Of a stretch of DNA of 64,000 nt, positions 33,580 through 44,267 are shown in pieces. The position numbers and the translations under genes are program-made. The stretch spans positions 3,720,001-3,784,000 of the forward strand of contig JANTQA010000023.1 of NCBI GenBank assembly GCA_027625915.1, written 5' to 3'. A model generated the notes under the pieces. The model was not told where the DNA came from and made no database searches. It worked only from the letters and a program-made list of their open reading frames with translations. Each line of letters opens with the position of its first letter. Position 1 is the stretch's first letter. The stretch is from Anaeramoeba flamelloides. Taxonomy: Eukaryota > Metamonada > Anaeramoebidae.

Positions 33580-34153
33580 GAAATCTTCAAAAGAAAAAAA
33601 AATTATATTTTGTAACATAAAACTCTTATAATATTTAATTTTTATGGATTTTTTAATAAATTTGAATGAAAAATGAAATGTTATAATTATGAAAAACGGA
33701 AATTTCATTTTTTTTGTTACAAATAGTATAAGGGATATATCAATAAAAATTAAAAAGAAAAAAAAAAAAATTATATTTATGGAATCATGAATTTTTTCTT
33801 CAAAAGTGGGTTTAAATATGATAAAAAATCATTTAACATTGAAACAAAGAATAAAATATTTTGTATATATTTCGTTTGTGTATTTGGTAAATTGTATTTG
33901 TTGCAATTATTTGTTTTTGATTGTAATAAGTCTTTATGAAGTTGAAGAAATATCTCTTTATATCTATTTCTTTAATTTATTGATTAAAATTTCCAACAAA
34001 CGCAATAATGGAAATTGAGTATTGAATTTACTTTTTTGAATTGTTCATTATTAAATTAAAAAAATGATTTTCAAAAGACAATTTTTTCGTCATGAAATAC
34101 TATGCTATTGAACTCCAAGTTAAAAAATTTTGTGTCACCTGTGAATTATTAAT

Positions 34154-34156
<3 letters not shown>
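33580..34156. other. AT-rich stretch
   Basis: A frame at 33806-34018 starts with ATG and could encode a 70-residue hydrophobic peptide (two possible membrane segments), but it has no recognisable family and may be chance. Confidence 0.3.

Positions 34157-34157
<1 letters not shown>

Positions 34158-34193
<36 letters not shown>
34158..34193. repeat. (AT)n microsatellite
   Basis: About 18 uninterrupted AT units lie at the left border of dispersed repeat copy 1. Confidence 0.9.
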
Positions 34194-34198
<5 letters not shown>

Positions 34199-34800
34199 TA
34201 GTATTCATGAACAACTAATAATTAAATCTGATTCAAAATTCACTTTTAAATCATACAATATATAAAAAACTCTAATATTTTGAAAATTAAAAAAAGAATA
34301 AAATGAAAAACTAAAAAAAAGTGAGACAATTTTTGAAATGAGCATTACTGATTTTTTATTACTGAACTTTCACTGAAAAAAAGTTGAACAAGACTATTTG
34401 TGGCGAATAATTAAATTCATTTTAAAAGAGATTTCATAAATCTCAATTTTTCAAATGATTATTTCTCTTTTCAAAGATCTTTTTTTTTTCAACTTGATCT
34501 TTTGTTAAAAAAAAAAATAGAAAAATAAAAAGAAATCAAAGTAAAAAAAGTAAAAAAAAAAAAAAAATAAAAAATTTGACAAAAAAAGAAACAAAAAAGA
34601 AAAACAAAAAACAAAAATAAAGAAAAAGCAAAACTAAAATTTGTAAAATTTTGAAAAAATGATAATGATCCAAAAATTTGAAAATATTTTTATTAAAAAG
34701 AATATGGAACAAACCCTCAAAACAACTTCCATAAACATTATAAAGTGAGTCAATATTTTTGAAAAATAGTTTAGATTATGGAAAGTGTTGTTGAAGAAAA
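34194..34800 (+). repeat. Dispersed repeat R, copy 1
   Basis: Blocks here reappear in reverse complement at 47.48-48.07 kb. These are TTTTAGTATTCATGAACAA (34197), a 60-base block beginning AATTTTTGAAATGAGCATTA (34328), AAAGCAAAACTAAAATT (34625) and AACCCTCAAAACAACTTCC with CATTATAAAGTGAGT (34711-34750). Order and spacing are kept over about 600 bp. The middle consists of A/G-rich filler. I see no terminal repeat and no coding frame. Confidence 0.75.
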
Positions 34801-35344
34801 CTTTTGGGAAAAAATGACAGATTTTCAATTGGCCACCTTCTCACAAAAATGGATATTTCGTTTGAAAATGAAGAGAAGAATTAATTTGTTTGTATTTTTT
34901 TAATTAAATGAAAAAAAAAAAATGTAAAATAAAAAGAAAAGGATCAATATATTTACCAAACATAAATATTTTCAAAATCACACACTCTCTCTATTTACAA
35001 AACTTAAAAGAATTTATTTTTTTGATTTGTTTTTAAATTTAAAAAGTAATTCATTAATTAAGAAAAATAGTTTATAATAAAGCCATAATTTTCATAAGTA
35101 GTTAATTTTTGAATAAATAGACAAAATAAATGAAATAAAAAAAATTTTTTTATTAAAATAATTTTTTATTTTATTTTATTTAATTGTAAAATAAAAATTT
35201 ATTTTGGGTTTTAATATAATTTCGGAATAATTGAAATTTCATAAAAAAATAAATTTTCAATAAAATTAATTTTATGATTATTTTGAATTTAAATCAAAAT
35301 TATTTTATAATTACTAATATTATATATATAACAGATGAACTTTA
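34801..35344. other. AT-rich stretch
   Basis: Almost pure A/T sequence downstream of the acidic protein gene on the minus strand. No gene seen. Confidence 0.5.
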
Positions 35345-35899
35345 TTAATCTGAAAAATCTGCAAATGGATCTGAATCATCATCATCATCATCATCGACTT
35401 GATTTTTTATTTTGATTTGGAGTTTTCCAGAACTACTTGACGATTTTTCAGATTCTGATTCAGAATCTTGAATTATTGCTTTTTTTTTATTTTTGACATG
35501 TTTCTTTGAGTTTGATGATTTTTTTGTTTTTTTTGATTTTAACTTTTTTGGGGTTATTCCTGTATCGGCAATATCTTCATCTGATGTAAGGTTTTTTGTT
35601 GCTTTCTTTTTTTTTGAAGGTATTTTGTGTTTGTCTTTATTCTTTTCCTGTTTTTCTTTTTTTCGTTTATGTTCCTTCTTTTTTTTTTTATCTTCTTCTT
35701 CTGACGATGAAAAGGGATCGGTATCAACATCATCGATTTGATTTTTTGTTTTAATTTGGAGTTTTGGTGATTGTTCTGAAGATTTATCAGATTCGACATC
35801 TGAATGTAAATCGTTAATATCACTACTTTCACTTTCTTCTTGTTCATCTGCGATTAATGGATCAAATTCGGACATATTAATTCGATCAAACTTTCTCAT
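35345..35899 (-). CDS. Small acidic/lysine-rich protein with repeated DPF module
   Basis: I do not recognise a family. The 184-residue protein is highly charged and probably disordered. It has an acidic, serine-rich start, a central lysine block (about residues 73-145) and an acidic end. A module is present twice: K-L-Q-I-K-T-K-N-Q-I-D-D then T-D-P-F near residues 46-63, and K-L-Q-I-K-I-K-N-Q-V-D-D then S-D-P-F-A-D-F at the C-terminus. DPF and DxF motifs bind clathrin adaptor ear domains in endocytic proteins, and S-D-E/S-E-S-E runs are typical casein kinase 2 sites, but neither role is shown here. The ATG at 35897-35899 is the first in frame, followed by a second Met at residue 9. Codon use agrees with a real gene despite low complexity. 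Confidence 0.6.
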   Translation of the reverse strand: MRKFDRINMSEFDPLIADEQEESESSDINDLHSDVESDKSSEQSPKLQIKTKNQIDDVDTDPFSSSEEEDKKKKKEHKRKKEKQEKNKDKHKIPSKKKKATKNLTSDEDIADTGITPKKLKSKKTKKSSNSKKHVKNKKKAIIQDSESESEKSSSSSGKLQIKIKNQVDDDDDDDSDPFADFSD

Positions 35900-37097
35900 A
35901 TCTAATATAGGTTTTAATACAAAAGTCTATTGAGAAAACATAAAAGTTTTTTTTTTTATTTTTTATTTTTAATTATTAAAAATAAAGGATTTTTAGTGAT
36001 TTGTTAAAGTGCAATTAAAGCAATATTTTATTCGAACCAAAGAAAATATTTTTTTTTGGATATATTTTACAATCGAAAGATTGATTATAAATCATCATTT
36101 TAAATTTAAAATGGAAACTCTTATATTTCTTGAAGATATTGTTAGCCTTATTTATTATTGTGAAGAAAGTAAATTAAAAACTATTTACCCCCGTTAAAAG
36201 AAAGAATAGTGGTATTAAGACAAAATCTCTCTCAAGAAATGTAGAAAATTAAATTCATCTTGAATGTAAACTTGTTATGAAAAAAGGAAAGTAAAAAAGC
36301 AAGTTTTATAACCATGGAAAAAGGATAATGTTATACTTTTTTTTTGATTTTTTTTTTAAAAATTTATTTTTATAGAAAAGATTTGCTGTAGTATTTTTAT
36401 TTTCGAAAAAGTGTAACCAAAAATATCAATAAAAAAGTTGATAAAATTAAATAGAGCAATTTTTAGAACGGTCAGAGAAACTTTTACATCACTAATTTTA
36501 AAATGACTTTAGAATAAAACAATGAATAAATTTTTGTTAATCATGCTAAGATCAGATTCAATACTTTAAATGTTCTGATTTTTTTCATACTAACCAATGA
36601 CTTTTATCTTACTCGAGGGATATAAACAAATAAAATCAATAAGCTTAAATATATTTAATTGTGATTATTCTTCAATGTCAGATAAATGTGTTGTAATTAT
36701 ATATCTAGATATAATTTTCATAAGATAATAAAAATGATTAATGAATTTATATTTTTTTCCATTTTTTCACTCACTGAATTCTCATTATACTGGAAAGAAG
36801 AGTTGCAAAGAAAAAAGATCAAGTAGTTACTTGCTAATACTGAAATATGCCAGTATGAGTAACTTGAAAGGAAAAAAGAAAAAGCAAAGATGAAAAATAT
36901 CAAGGGTTTAAGTTAAAAAAAAACTGAGATCAAAGAGAAAAAAAAATAACAACAACTTATACAGCCCCACAAATGAAACCTTCATAATAACTTTCAAACT
37001 AAACTCAAATTAGCCAAATATATAGTGGTTGTGATTTTGAGTTTTCTTAATTAAAACAATAGAATTGTTTTTTTTTTTTGATTTTTTTTACTAATTG
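35900..37097. other. AT-rich intergenic stretch
   Basis: No supported gene. Frames at 36009-36197 (GTG start) and 36718-36903 are not convincing. Confidence 0.4.
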
Positions 37098-37106
37098 ATT
37101 ATTATG

Positions 37107-38184
37107 GGAATATATGAAACCAGCGAATGAAAGCGAAGCGTAAATCTGCGAATAGGGCAATTATTTTTTTTCGTGGTTGATTGGTGACCATCTAAGATTG
37201 AAAATACATGTTTATATCATCACCTAACAACATTATATACTTTTAATTATTACAAAGCTGATCGATGATGAAAAAAAACATTACCCGTTTTTGGTCTTTT
37301 TTGCCCAAAAATCCAAAAAAAAAAATGCGCTTATTTGCGAAAAATCTTTTTAATTTTGCGAAAAAAAGCGAACTGTTTACATTATGTTGGCATTTGTGTT
37401 GACATTTGTGTTGACATTCTGCGAAAATTTTGCGAATAGTTGAAATTTTTTATGTTAACATTTCATTTTTTTGGTGTTGACATTGAAAACATGTCAACAT
37501 TTTCAGATTAATAATGTTGACATTTTTTCAATGTTAACATTTTGTGAAATTTAATGTTGACATTGACCATTTTAACATGTTAAAATGAAAATGTTGACAT
37601 TTTTTATGTCAACACATTTAAACAAAATTTCGCAGAAATATGGGTGGGTATGTAGGGTAGGTTAGGGTAGTGTAATTTAGGTTAGGTAGGTTAGGTTAGA
37701 GTTGATAGTAGCAATATTTTTGAAGTGTTAACTTTCATCATAAAATGTTTACATACTGTTAACATGTACATAATAAAAGGTTGACATATTGTTAAAATTT
37801 ACATCATGTCAACAGTATTTCAACAAACAAAAAATGGAAGTTGATCATTTTTCATTATGTCAACATCATGTCAACATATACTGTATAATGTTGACATAAT
37901 GTTAACATCCCAAACAGGTTAACAGCATGTTAACACATATCGCATATTTTCGCAATTTATTTTTAACAAAAAAATAGCAAAAAATGCCTAAAAATGCCTA
38001 AAAAGGGTATGGTTTTTTTTCATGATCGATCAGCTTTGTAATAATTAAGAGTGTATAATGTTTTTAGGTGATGATATAAACATGTATTTTCAATCTTAGA
38101 TTGTCACCAATCAATCACGAAAAAAATAATTGCCCTGTTCGCAGATTTTCGCTTCGCTTTTATTCGCATTTTGAAAAAGCTGCC
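37107..38184. mobile_element. Mutator-like MITE with TGTTGACA array (1.08 kb)
   Basis: The terminal inverted repeats (about 37121-37286 and 38005-38173) match at close to 90 percent over roughly 170 bp and contain AAGCGAAGCG, GGGCAATTATTTTTTTCG, ACATGTTTATATCATCACCT and AAAGCTGATCGAT. Nine bases, ATTATTATG, flank it on both sides (37098-37106 and 38185-38193). A 9-bp duplication and long TIRs point to the Mutator superfamily. The interior (37383-37935) has about twenty TGTTGACA, TGTTAACA or TGTCAACA motifs in both orientations, plus a G/T-rich patch of GGTTAGGGTAG and TAGGTTAGG at 37650-37700. No coding frame exists, so it would depend on a transposase made elsewhere. Confidence 0.82.
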
Positions 38185-38599
38185 ATTATTATGAGCCCTT
38201 CTTAAAATTTATTTATATTTTTTTTTCTTTTTTTTCTTTTTAAACCTAATTCTTTTTGTTTTTTATTTTTATATTTTTTACCAATAGCTTTTTCTTTTTT
38301 GAAATTTTCTCTTTTTTTATTTTTGCTTTTTTAGATTAATTTCGTTCTGAATTTTTTGTTTTTACTTTTTCAACGATAAAAATAATTTCTTGCTTTTCTT
38401 TTAGTCTTCTCTTTTTGTTTTTCCAATTATTTTTAAGAAAAGGTATCCTCCTTTGATTTATAATAATGTCAAAGTTATAATGAGAATAAAAATCACTAAA
38501 TAAAGTTCAGTGATTCTGAAATACAGGTAGTTCTATCTTTTGATATTAACTCTCTTACATTCAATAAAAAATATGAATTTATATTTTATTATTTCTCAA

Positions 38600-38884
38600 T
38601 TATTTATTTTTTTTTCTTGATTTTGATAAGAATTGAAAATTTTTGAAAAAAAAAAAAAAAAGGAAAAAATAATTTACAAAAATTCCAAAATAACAAGCAA
38701 TAATTAATAATAGTAAATCAAACAAAGCAATTATTTCTGATCGATCAGGAAATGAAAGGATCATATCACCAATAACATAAGTTGTTAAAGCAAAGGAAGT
38801 GATATATAGTCTTCTATGTAATTTCACATTAAGTATAGTTTTACCAAATTTAAAAACTTGAAAGTCTATTTGATGAAGAAAATA
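38600..38884 (-). CDS. Possible membrane-protein exon or relic
   Basis: The minus-strand frame from about 38884 to 38690 reads like real protein (H-R-R-L-Y-I-T-S-F-A-L-T-T-Y-V-I-G-D-M-I-L-S-F-P-D-R) followed by a hydrophobic segment L-F-D-L-L-L-L-I-I-A-C-Y-F-G-I-F. A GTAAAT follows that segment and could be a donor, and AAATAG near the 5' side could be an acceptor. No ATG begins the frame, so it would be an internal exon. I could not place partner exons, so a degraded gene is equally possible. Confidence 0.3.
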   Translation of the reverse strand, partial: YFLHQIDFQVFKFGKTILNVKLHRRLYITSFALTTYVIGDMILSFPDRSEIIALFDLLLLIIACYFGIFVNYFFLFFFFFKNFQFLSKSRKKNK

Positions 38885-39213
38885 CAAATAATTATAAAAT
38901 TAACAAAAAAATTATTAAGGATGAATAATATAATAGAAAGAAAATTTAATTTATGTGATTGATGGAAAATATTTTTTTTTAAATTCCTGAGATCATATTT
39001 TTTTTATTCTTTAAAAAAAAATCTGAAATTAATAATAATTGCAGAAATCAGAAAAAAAAAATTAGCAAAGGGTAAAAATAAGATTTTCACTTCAATAAAA
39101 ACTATAATTTGGTTGGTTTGTAAATTTAAAAATGTTTAGATCTTATTAGATAATCTTTAAAAAAAAAAAAATTGAATATATTTGTTTTCAAAAAAAAAAA
39201 AAAAATTATTTAA

Positions 39214-40000
39214 GGTTCTAGTCACTTTCCGTGGATTTGGTCCATATCCAAGGAGTGACCTAAAACCAAAAAGGGTATGGTGAAATTGAACTTCTTTTGA
39301 TTGATAAAATACAAATTACAAAAAAAATATTCATAGGATCTTAACCAAGGACAAAATTCAAATAACAAAAAAAAAAAATTTACTAAGGATCTTCAGAAGC
39401 AAAAAATTCAATTAAAAAAAAAAAGTATAAAAGAATTCTCCATCTCAAAAAATTCAAATTAAAAAATTAATTAAAAGGATTCTCAATGCCCAAAAATGGA
39501 AATTTTTAAAAAAAAATTAATTGTTTCTTTTTTTTTATTTCAAAAGTTTTAAAATTCTACACTTTATAACATATTATTTTCTTTAAGTACACAATCAATT
39601 TAATTCGATTTAATCTAATTTATGGTTATTTTGTAACCCTCTATATTTGACAATGCAAGGATTTTGTAACATTCTTTCGATTAAATAACTTGTTTGAGAA
39701 TAGAAAAAAATGAAAAAAAAAAACTTCTAGATCTCAAAAATTCGCTAAAGGACAACACTTCAAAACCAACACAGTTGTTTTCAAAATTATATATTCGAAA
39801 CATTCAAATTGGAAATTGAGTGTGGCGCTCTTTGGAGCTTTTTTCTAAAAATGTTCTAGTTTTTGATTGTTGATTTTTTGAGATCGATCGTACATCACAG
39901 GTTGGTTAGTTTTTAGATTGAAATTTAGTTACTCATAAAAAATACAAAATTTTTTTTTTTCCATTTCAGAAAATTATTTTTCACCGTAATGACTAGACCC
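39214..40000. mobile_element. piggyBac-like MITE, copy 2 (787 bp)
   Basis: It is flanked by TTAA (39210-39213 and 40001-40004). The right end complement, GGGTCTAGTCATTACGGTG, agrees with copy 1, while the left end (GGTTCTAGTCACTTTCCGTG) has diverged. Internal landmarks shared with copy 1 include GGAGTGACCT, ACCAAAAAGG, GAGATCGATCGTACATCA and GGTTGGTTAG, in the same order. Extra A/T-rich sequence in the left half explains the longer size. No coding frame. Confidence 0.8.
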
Positions 40001-40384
40001 TTAAAACCAAATATTACATTTTCTTAAATCATTATTTTTACTCTTATAATATTATTGTGCTCTGTTTAAAAATGTTAAAAATGTTCTCAATGAAAAATTT
40101 GGAACCCTCAAAATTAAAAATATCGCAAAAAAAATCACAATTTATTATATTTTTCAAAATTTCATATTAAATTAGATTTAAGTCACCCAAGTAAACTCTT
40201 TTTCAAACAAAAGGGCACACCTCTCAAATCATCAATACTATTGAATTTGATTGTTCATAAGATAATTACTTATTTGGTGATTTTCATTTTAATTATTCTT
40301 TTTTTCATTTTTTGTTTTTTTATTTTTGGATATTGAACAGTTGGAAAATGAAAAAAACAAGATAAGAAGAAAACAATTTGGAAA

Positions 40385-40492
40385 TAATCTGACAGTATAA
40401 AAATGGAAACAGTTTAAGTTTGATTTCAAATGAGCTAGATATAGGAATTAAGAAAGACCATTATTGGATTGATGTATGGAACAAAGAAAAAA
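40385..40492 (+). pseudogene. Exon-like island
   Basis: A plus-strand frame reads S-L-S-L-I-S-N-E-L-D-I-G-I-K-K-D-H-Y-W-I-D-V-W-N-K and then a lysine tract with a stop. The composition is unlike the surrounding A/T noise. No start, splice sites or family can be fixed. It may be a gene relic or an exon of a gene spread across 40-43 kb. Confidence 0.25.
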
Positions 40493-41099
40493 AGAAATAA
40501 AGTAAAAAACAATTTCAACAAAAGACCTAGATGAATTGTGGCTTTATATTGAAAATGAGACTTTAAAGAACTAAAGTTTGACCTGTAAAGAGTTATCAAT
40601 AACTTGTAAAGAACCTTTCCCCAATTCAACGTATTCAAAGGTGGTTATTGATTTTATAATTTTTTTTTCTTTACAATTTACAAAACGAGATTTCTCATTT
40701 CAAATAAAAGGACACACCAATTATTAAAATATTTTATTTTAATTTTTATTGTTTTGTTTTAATGAGTTTTAAATATTCAGTTGAGTGTTTTTTTATGTTT
40801 TAAAGAGTTACTTAAATTTTAGAATGATACTACAATTAATTTGATTCAATTATGAATAATTCTTGAAATTTTCTGAGCACTTTTATTTGAAAAAGAGTTT
40901 ATTAATGGTTGTATAAAACCATTTTTATCCAAATAAAAGAAAAAAAATATAAAACGATAAAATCAAAAACGGTGTGTCTAAAATGATGAAACAAGTGGAA
41001 TAAAATAATTGATAAATTTGTTGAAATTTTACCAACAATTGTTGATCGATCAAATGATAAGATACCAACGACTAATTGTTTTGTGATTTTTCAATTTAG

Positions 41100-41166
41100 C
41101 TAGACTCGACACTAACCTTCGATCAACCATTGAAAACAAATTTCCAGATCTAACCAAGCAGATTAC
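41100..41166 (+). CDS. Putative orphan internal exon
   Basis: Between the acceptor TTCAATTTAG and the donor GTAACT lies a 67-base block of clearly higher GC content. It translates, in the one frame that fits, to R-L-D-T-N-L-R-S-T-I-E-N-K-F-P-D-L-T-K-Q-I. I cannot name the protein. It would need one base from an upstream exon and two from a downstream one. The next exon-like block (43062) does not join it in phase directly. Confidence 0.35.
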
Positions 41167-42239
41167 GTAACTGGAAAAAAAGATATGGAAACAAAATAGA
41201 AAAGACAAAAAATGATAAGAATAGTTTTAAAAATCAAAATTATTTCCAAATTCCAGAAAAGTGTTATTATTGTTATTTTTTAGACATATTTTAACTGTGT
41301 CTAAAATTTTTGAATTTTATTATTATTGTTAAGGGTTAAATGAAAGAATCATTTAATCTGTTAATTAGAGAATTGTGAAGTAGCTAAATTTGTAAATTTC
41401 CATTTAAAGAGTATCTAAAATAGACATAGTCATTCGAAGTATTGGAAACTTAATTTAGTTTTCTAAATAATTTTGGAATTGAGTTTATTTATTTTTTTTT
41501 ATATTATTTTTTTTTATTAATTTGCATAATTAATTTTCATTAAATAGGAAGATTATTTCTAAAAATTAAATATTAAATGTGAATTTGATTTTATTCGAGC
41601 AGTTAAAGATTGAATTTGTTATTCGAATCCAATGCTGTATCTATTTAAGTTTTTTTTTTTCTCAAAATTAGTTAATAAGAATGTTTGTAATGATTAATTC
41701 AGAATTGTTGATAAATCACAGAAGTTGATTTTTGTTTTTAAATATTATTTCCTTTGTTTTTCACTTAAAGTGGGGTTGTTATCCTTGAAAAGTATTAATA
41801 TTTGAGTGGAATAAAGATTTAATATTAACTTTTTTCCAAAAATGGAGAAATGCAACTTTTTTGAGAAATTTTGATATTCATCTCCTTCGTTGTTTCCAAA
41901 TTAGTATATTAAAGTTTTATTCATTTTTTTTTTTAAAAATTTGAAAAGATTCCCTTATAAAATAATTCTTTTATAATGATCCAAAATGAAAAATTAATTT
42001 CCTACATTAATCATAAAATTTTCTTTTAAATTTAATTTTAAAAAAAGGAATGTAATTTCAAAATTTAATTCTAAGAGTTCCAAAAAAATTGGTAATTACA
42101 TTTTTTTAACCAACAATTATTTCTTATAGATCTATTTTTTTTGAAAAAAAAATATCATAATTTTTATTTTTAAAGGAAAAATAAAGTAAATTATATAAAT
42201 TAGTCATTAAAAATTGTTTTCAAATCTTTGTAAAATAAT

Positions 42240-43890
42240 TCATTTCCTAAAAAAGCGTGGCAAATTTATTTTTAAAATATCTTTATTAAACTTAATTCCA
42301 AAAGAACTATGGAAATATTATAAATTGTTATTTATCATTAATTTTTCCTTCATAATAATTCAATTTGTTTGTTATATTCGGAAGATATTACCTTTAATTA
42401 AAGATATAAAAATTTTTGTAGCTCAATTTTATATGATATTTTCCAAGGAATAATGAAAATTGATGATTATTTTTTTCTTTTTGATCTGAAAAATTGGTAT
42501 TCCAAAGAAATTTAATCTCAACAAAATTTCCAAAAAAACGAAAAACTTATAACTGAATTTTATTGTTTAAAAAAATAGTTTGTGTACTTACCATTTTGTC
42601 ATTTTTTTATTGAAATTTTATCGTACACTTGCTTTGTACAAAATAAGTAATAATTTTTTTCATTTTTTGGAAATATTTCGATTAACATATTTTGAAATAC
42701 ACTAAATAAGTTCTGATTTAATTGGTAATAACATATCCCTCTTAGTTTAATCCAATAATCTACAAATAGAAAAATTTCCAAAGAGAACATTATTTGAAAT
42801 ATAATTATAAATACACTGCTTTTTTGGAAATAGCTTTGTTATCCATTTTAATATACTTTTATAAATCCGAGTAAATTTAATTTCATTTTATTAGTGAATG
42901 TTAATCATAATTTTCATTATTATTTTTGGAAAAAATCTATTTTTTTCTTTTTTTTGGGGATAAAGTTTCATTTAATAGCGTAAAAAAAAAAAATTAAAAT
43001 AAAATTTGTAAATTTCAAAATTATTTAAATATTGTATAAATACTTTTTTAAATTTTAATAGATTGTTACTGATTGTGCTGATCTAAAAGATAAAACACCT
43101 TCAGGTAAAATATATTATAAATGGAAATGGAAATTTTTCCAAAAATTTGTAATTAATATCAAAATATTATCATTTTTAAAATATTAATATTATTTTATTT
43201 GTTCACAAATTTGATTAAAAATTTTATATCAGAAAGAAATTTGTAGTTTTTATTTTTTCATTTTATTTGTAAAATCATTTACTTTGACTGTTCTGTAGGT
43301 ATTCCCAAAAAAGTGTGGCATTTTTTTATTGATTTCATATAATATTCTGTTTGGAAATTTTTCTATTTGTAGATTATTGGATTAAATTAAGAGGAATATT
43401 AATAATTATTACATTGAAACTTATTTTGAACCTATTTTTGTGATATTTTTCAAAGATATTTCGAAAAATTGAAAAAATTCAAACTTTATTTGTACAAAGC
43501 AAGTGTACGATAAAATTTCAATAAAAATTTACAATATGGTAAGGACAGAAACGATTTTTTAAACAGTAAAATAGAGTTCTAAGTTTTTCGTTTTTTTGGA
43601 AATTTTTATCAAAATTAGATTTCTTATTGAAACAAAAAAAAACTTTGGATCAAAAAGAAAAAAAGAATCCACCAATTTTTCATTCCTTGGAAAATATCAT
43701 ATAAAATTGAGATCCAAAAATTTTTATATCTTTCATTTATAGTGATATCTTACTAATATACCAATCAACAAATTGGATTATTATGAAGATTCAATACATG
43801 ATAAATCACGATTTTTGATATTTAAATAGTTCTTTTGGAATTAAGTTTAATAAAGATATTTTCAAATAAATTCGACCTGCTGTTTTAGAA
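42240..43890. repeat. Large imperfect palindrome, about 1.65 kb
   Basis: The left arm (42240-42840) and right arm (about 43300-43890) are reverse complements. Matching blocks include ATCTTTATTAAACTTAATTC (42282) with its complement at 43844, TTATCGTACACTTGCTTTGT (42619) with its complement at 43490, and CCAATAATCTACAAATAG (42756) with its complement at 43367. Overall similarity looks near 80 percent. Each arm carries the same exon-like reading C-T-K-Q-V-Y-D-K-I-S-I-K followed by GTAAGT or GTAAGG, so the duplicated unit seems to be part of a decayed gene. The spacer contains a 43-base exon-like block at 43062-43104. Confidence 0.75.
43062..43104 (+). CDS. Putative 43-base micro-exon at the palindrome centre
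   Basis: After the acceptor TTTTAATAG comes a block reading I-V-T-D-C-A-D-L-K-D-K-T-P-S, followed by the donor GTAAAA. It stands out from the A/T background on both sides. No family can be assigned from 14 residues. It lies almost exactly midway between the two palindrome arms. Confidence 0.3.
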
Positions 43891-44267
43891 ATAGGTTTGT
43901 GGAAATCAAAATAATAATAAGTAGTCACTATCTATTGGTTATTGAAAGTGAGATCCCAAAATCGTTTCATTACAAAAAAACGGATCCATGGTTTGAGGGA
44001 GAATTAAAAAAAAATTAAAAAAAGATTTTGGTTTCTTATAGTTTTTGTTTTTGAGCTTTTTTTAAGAACAAAAAAGAAGAATAGAAATCTTATTTGGCTT
44101 TTTTTATGGTTTGGAGGTTTGATTATTGAAAAATAAAATAGATAGAATTTATTTATTTCTGTTAGAAAAAATTATTGATTGGGAGAAATTGTGTGTTTTT
44201 GAGATGAACGTGTTTGTGGTGTTTTCTTTTTTTTTGTTAATTTGAATAAAGTTTTTATTTTTCTTTT

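Noticed and set aside
37650-37700. Chromosome-internal telomere
   Set aside because: The patch is short, irregular and enclosed by transposon ends, so it is not evidence of a true telomere or fusion point.
41610-41640. B-box-like TTATTCGAATCC
   Set aside because: No A box or tRNA fold lies upstream, so it is chance.
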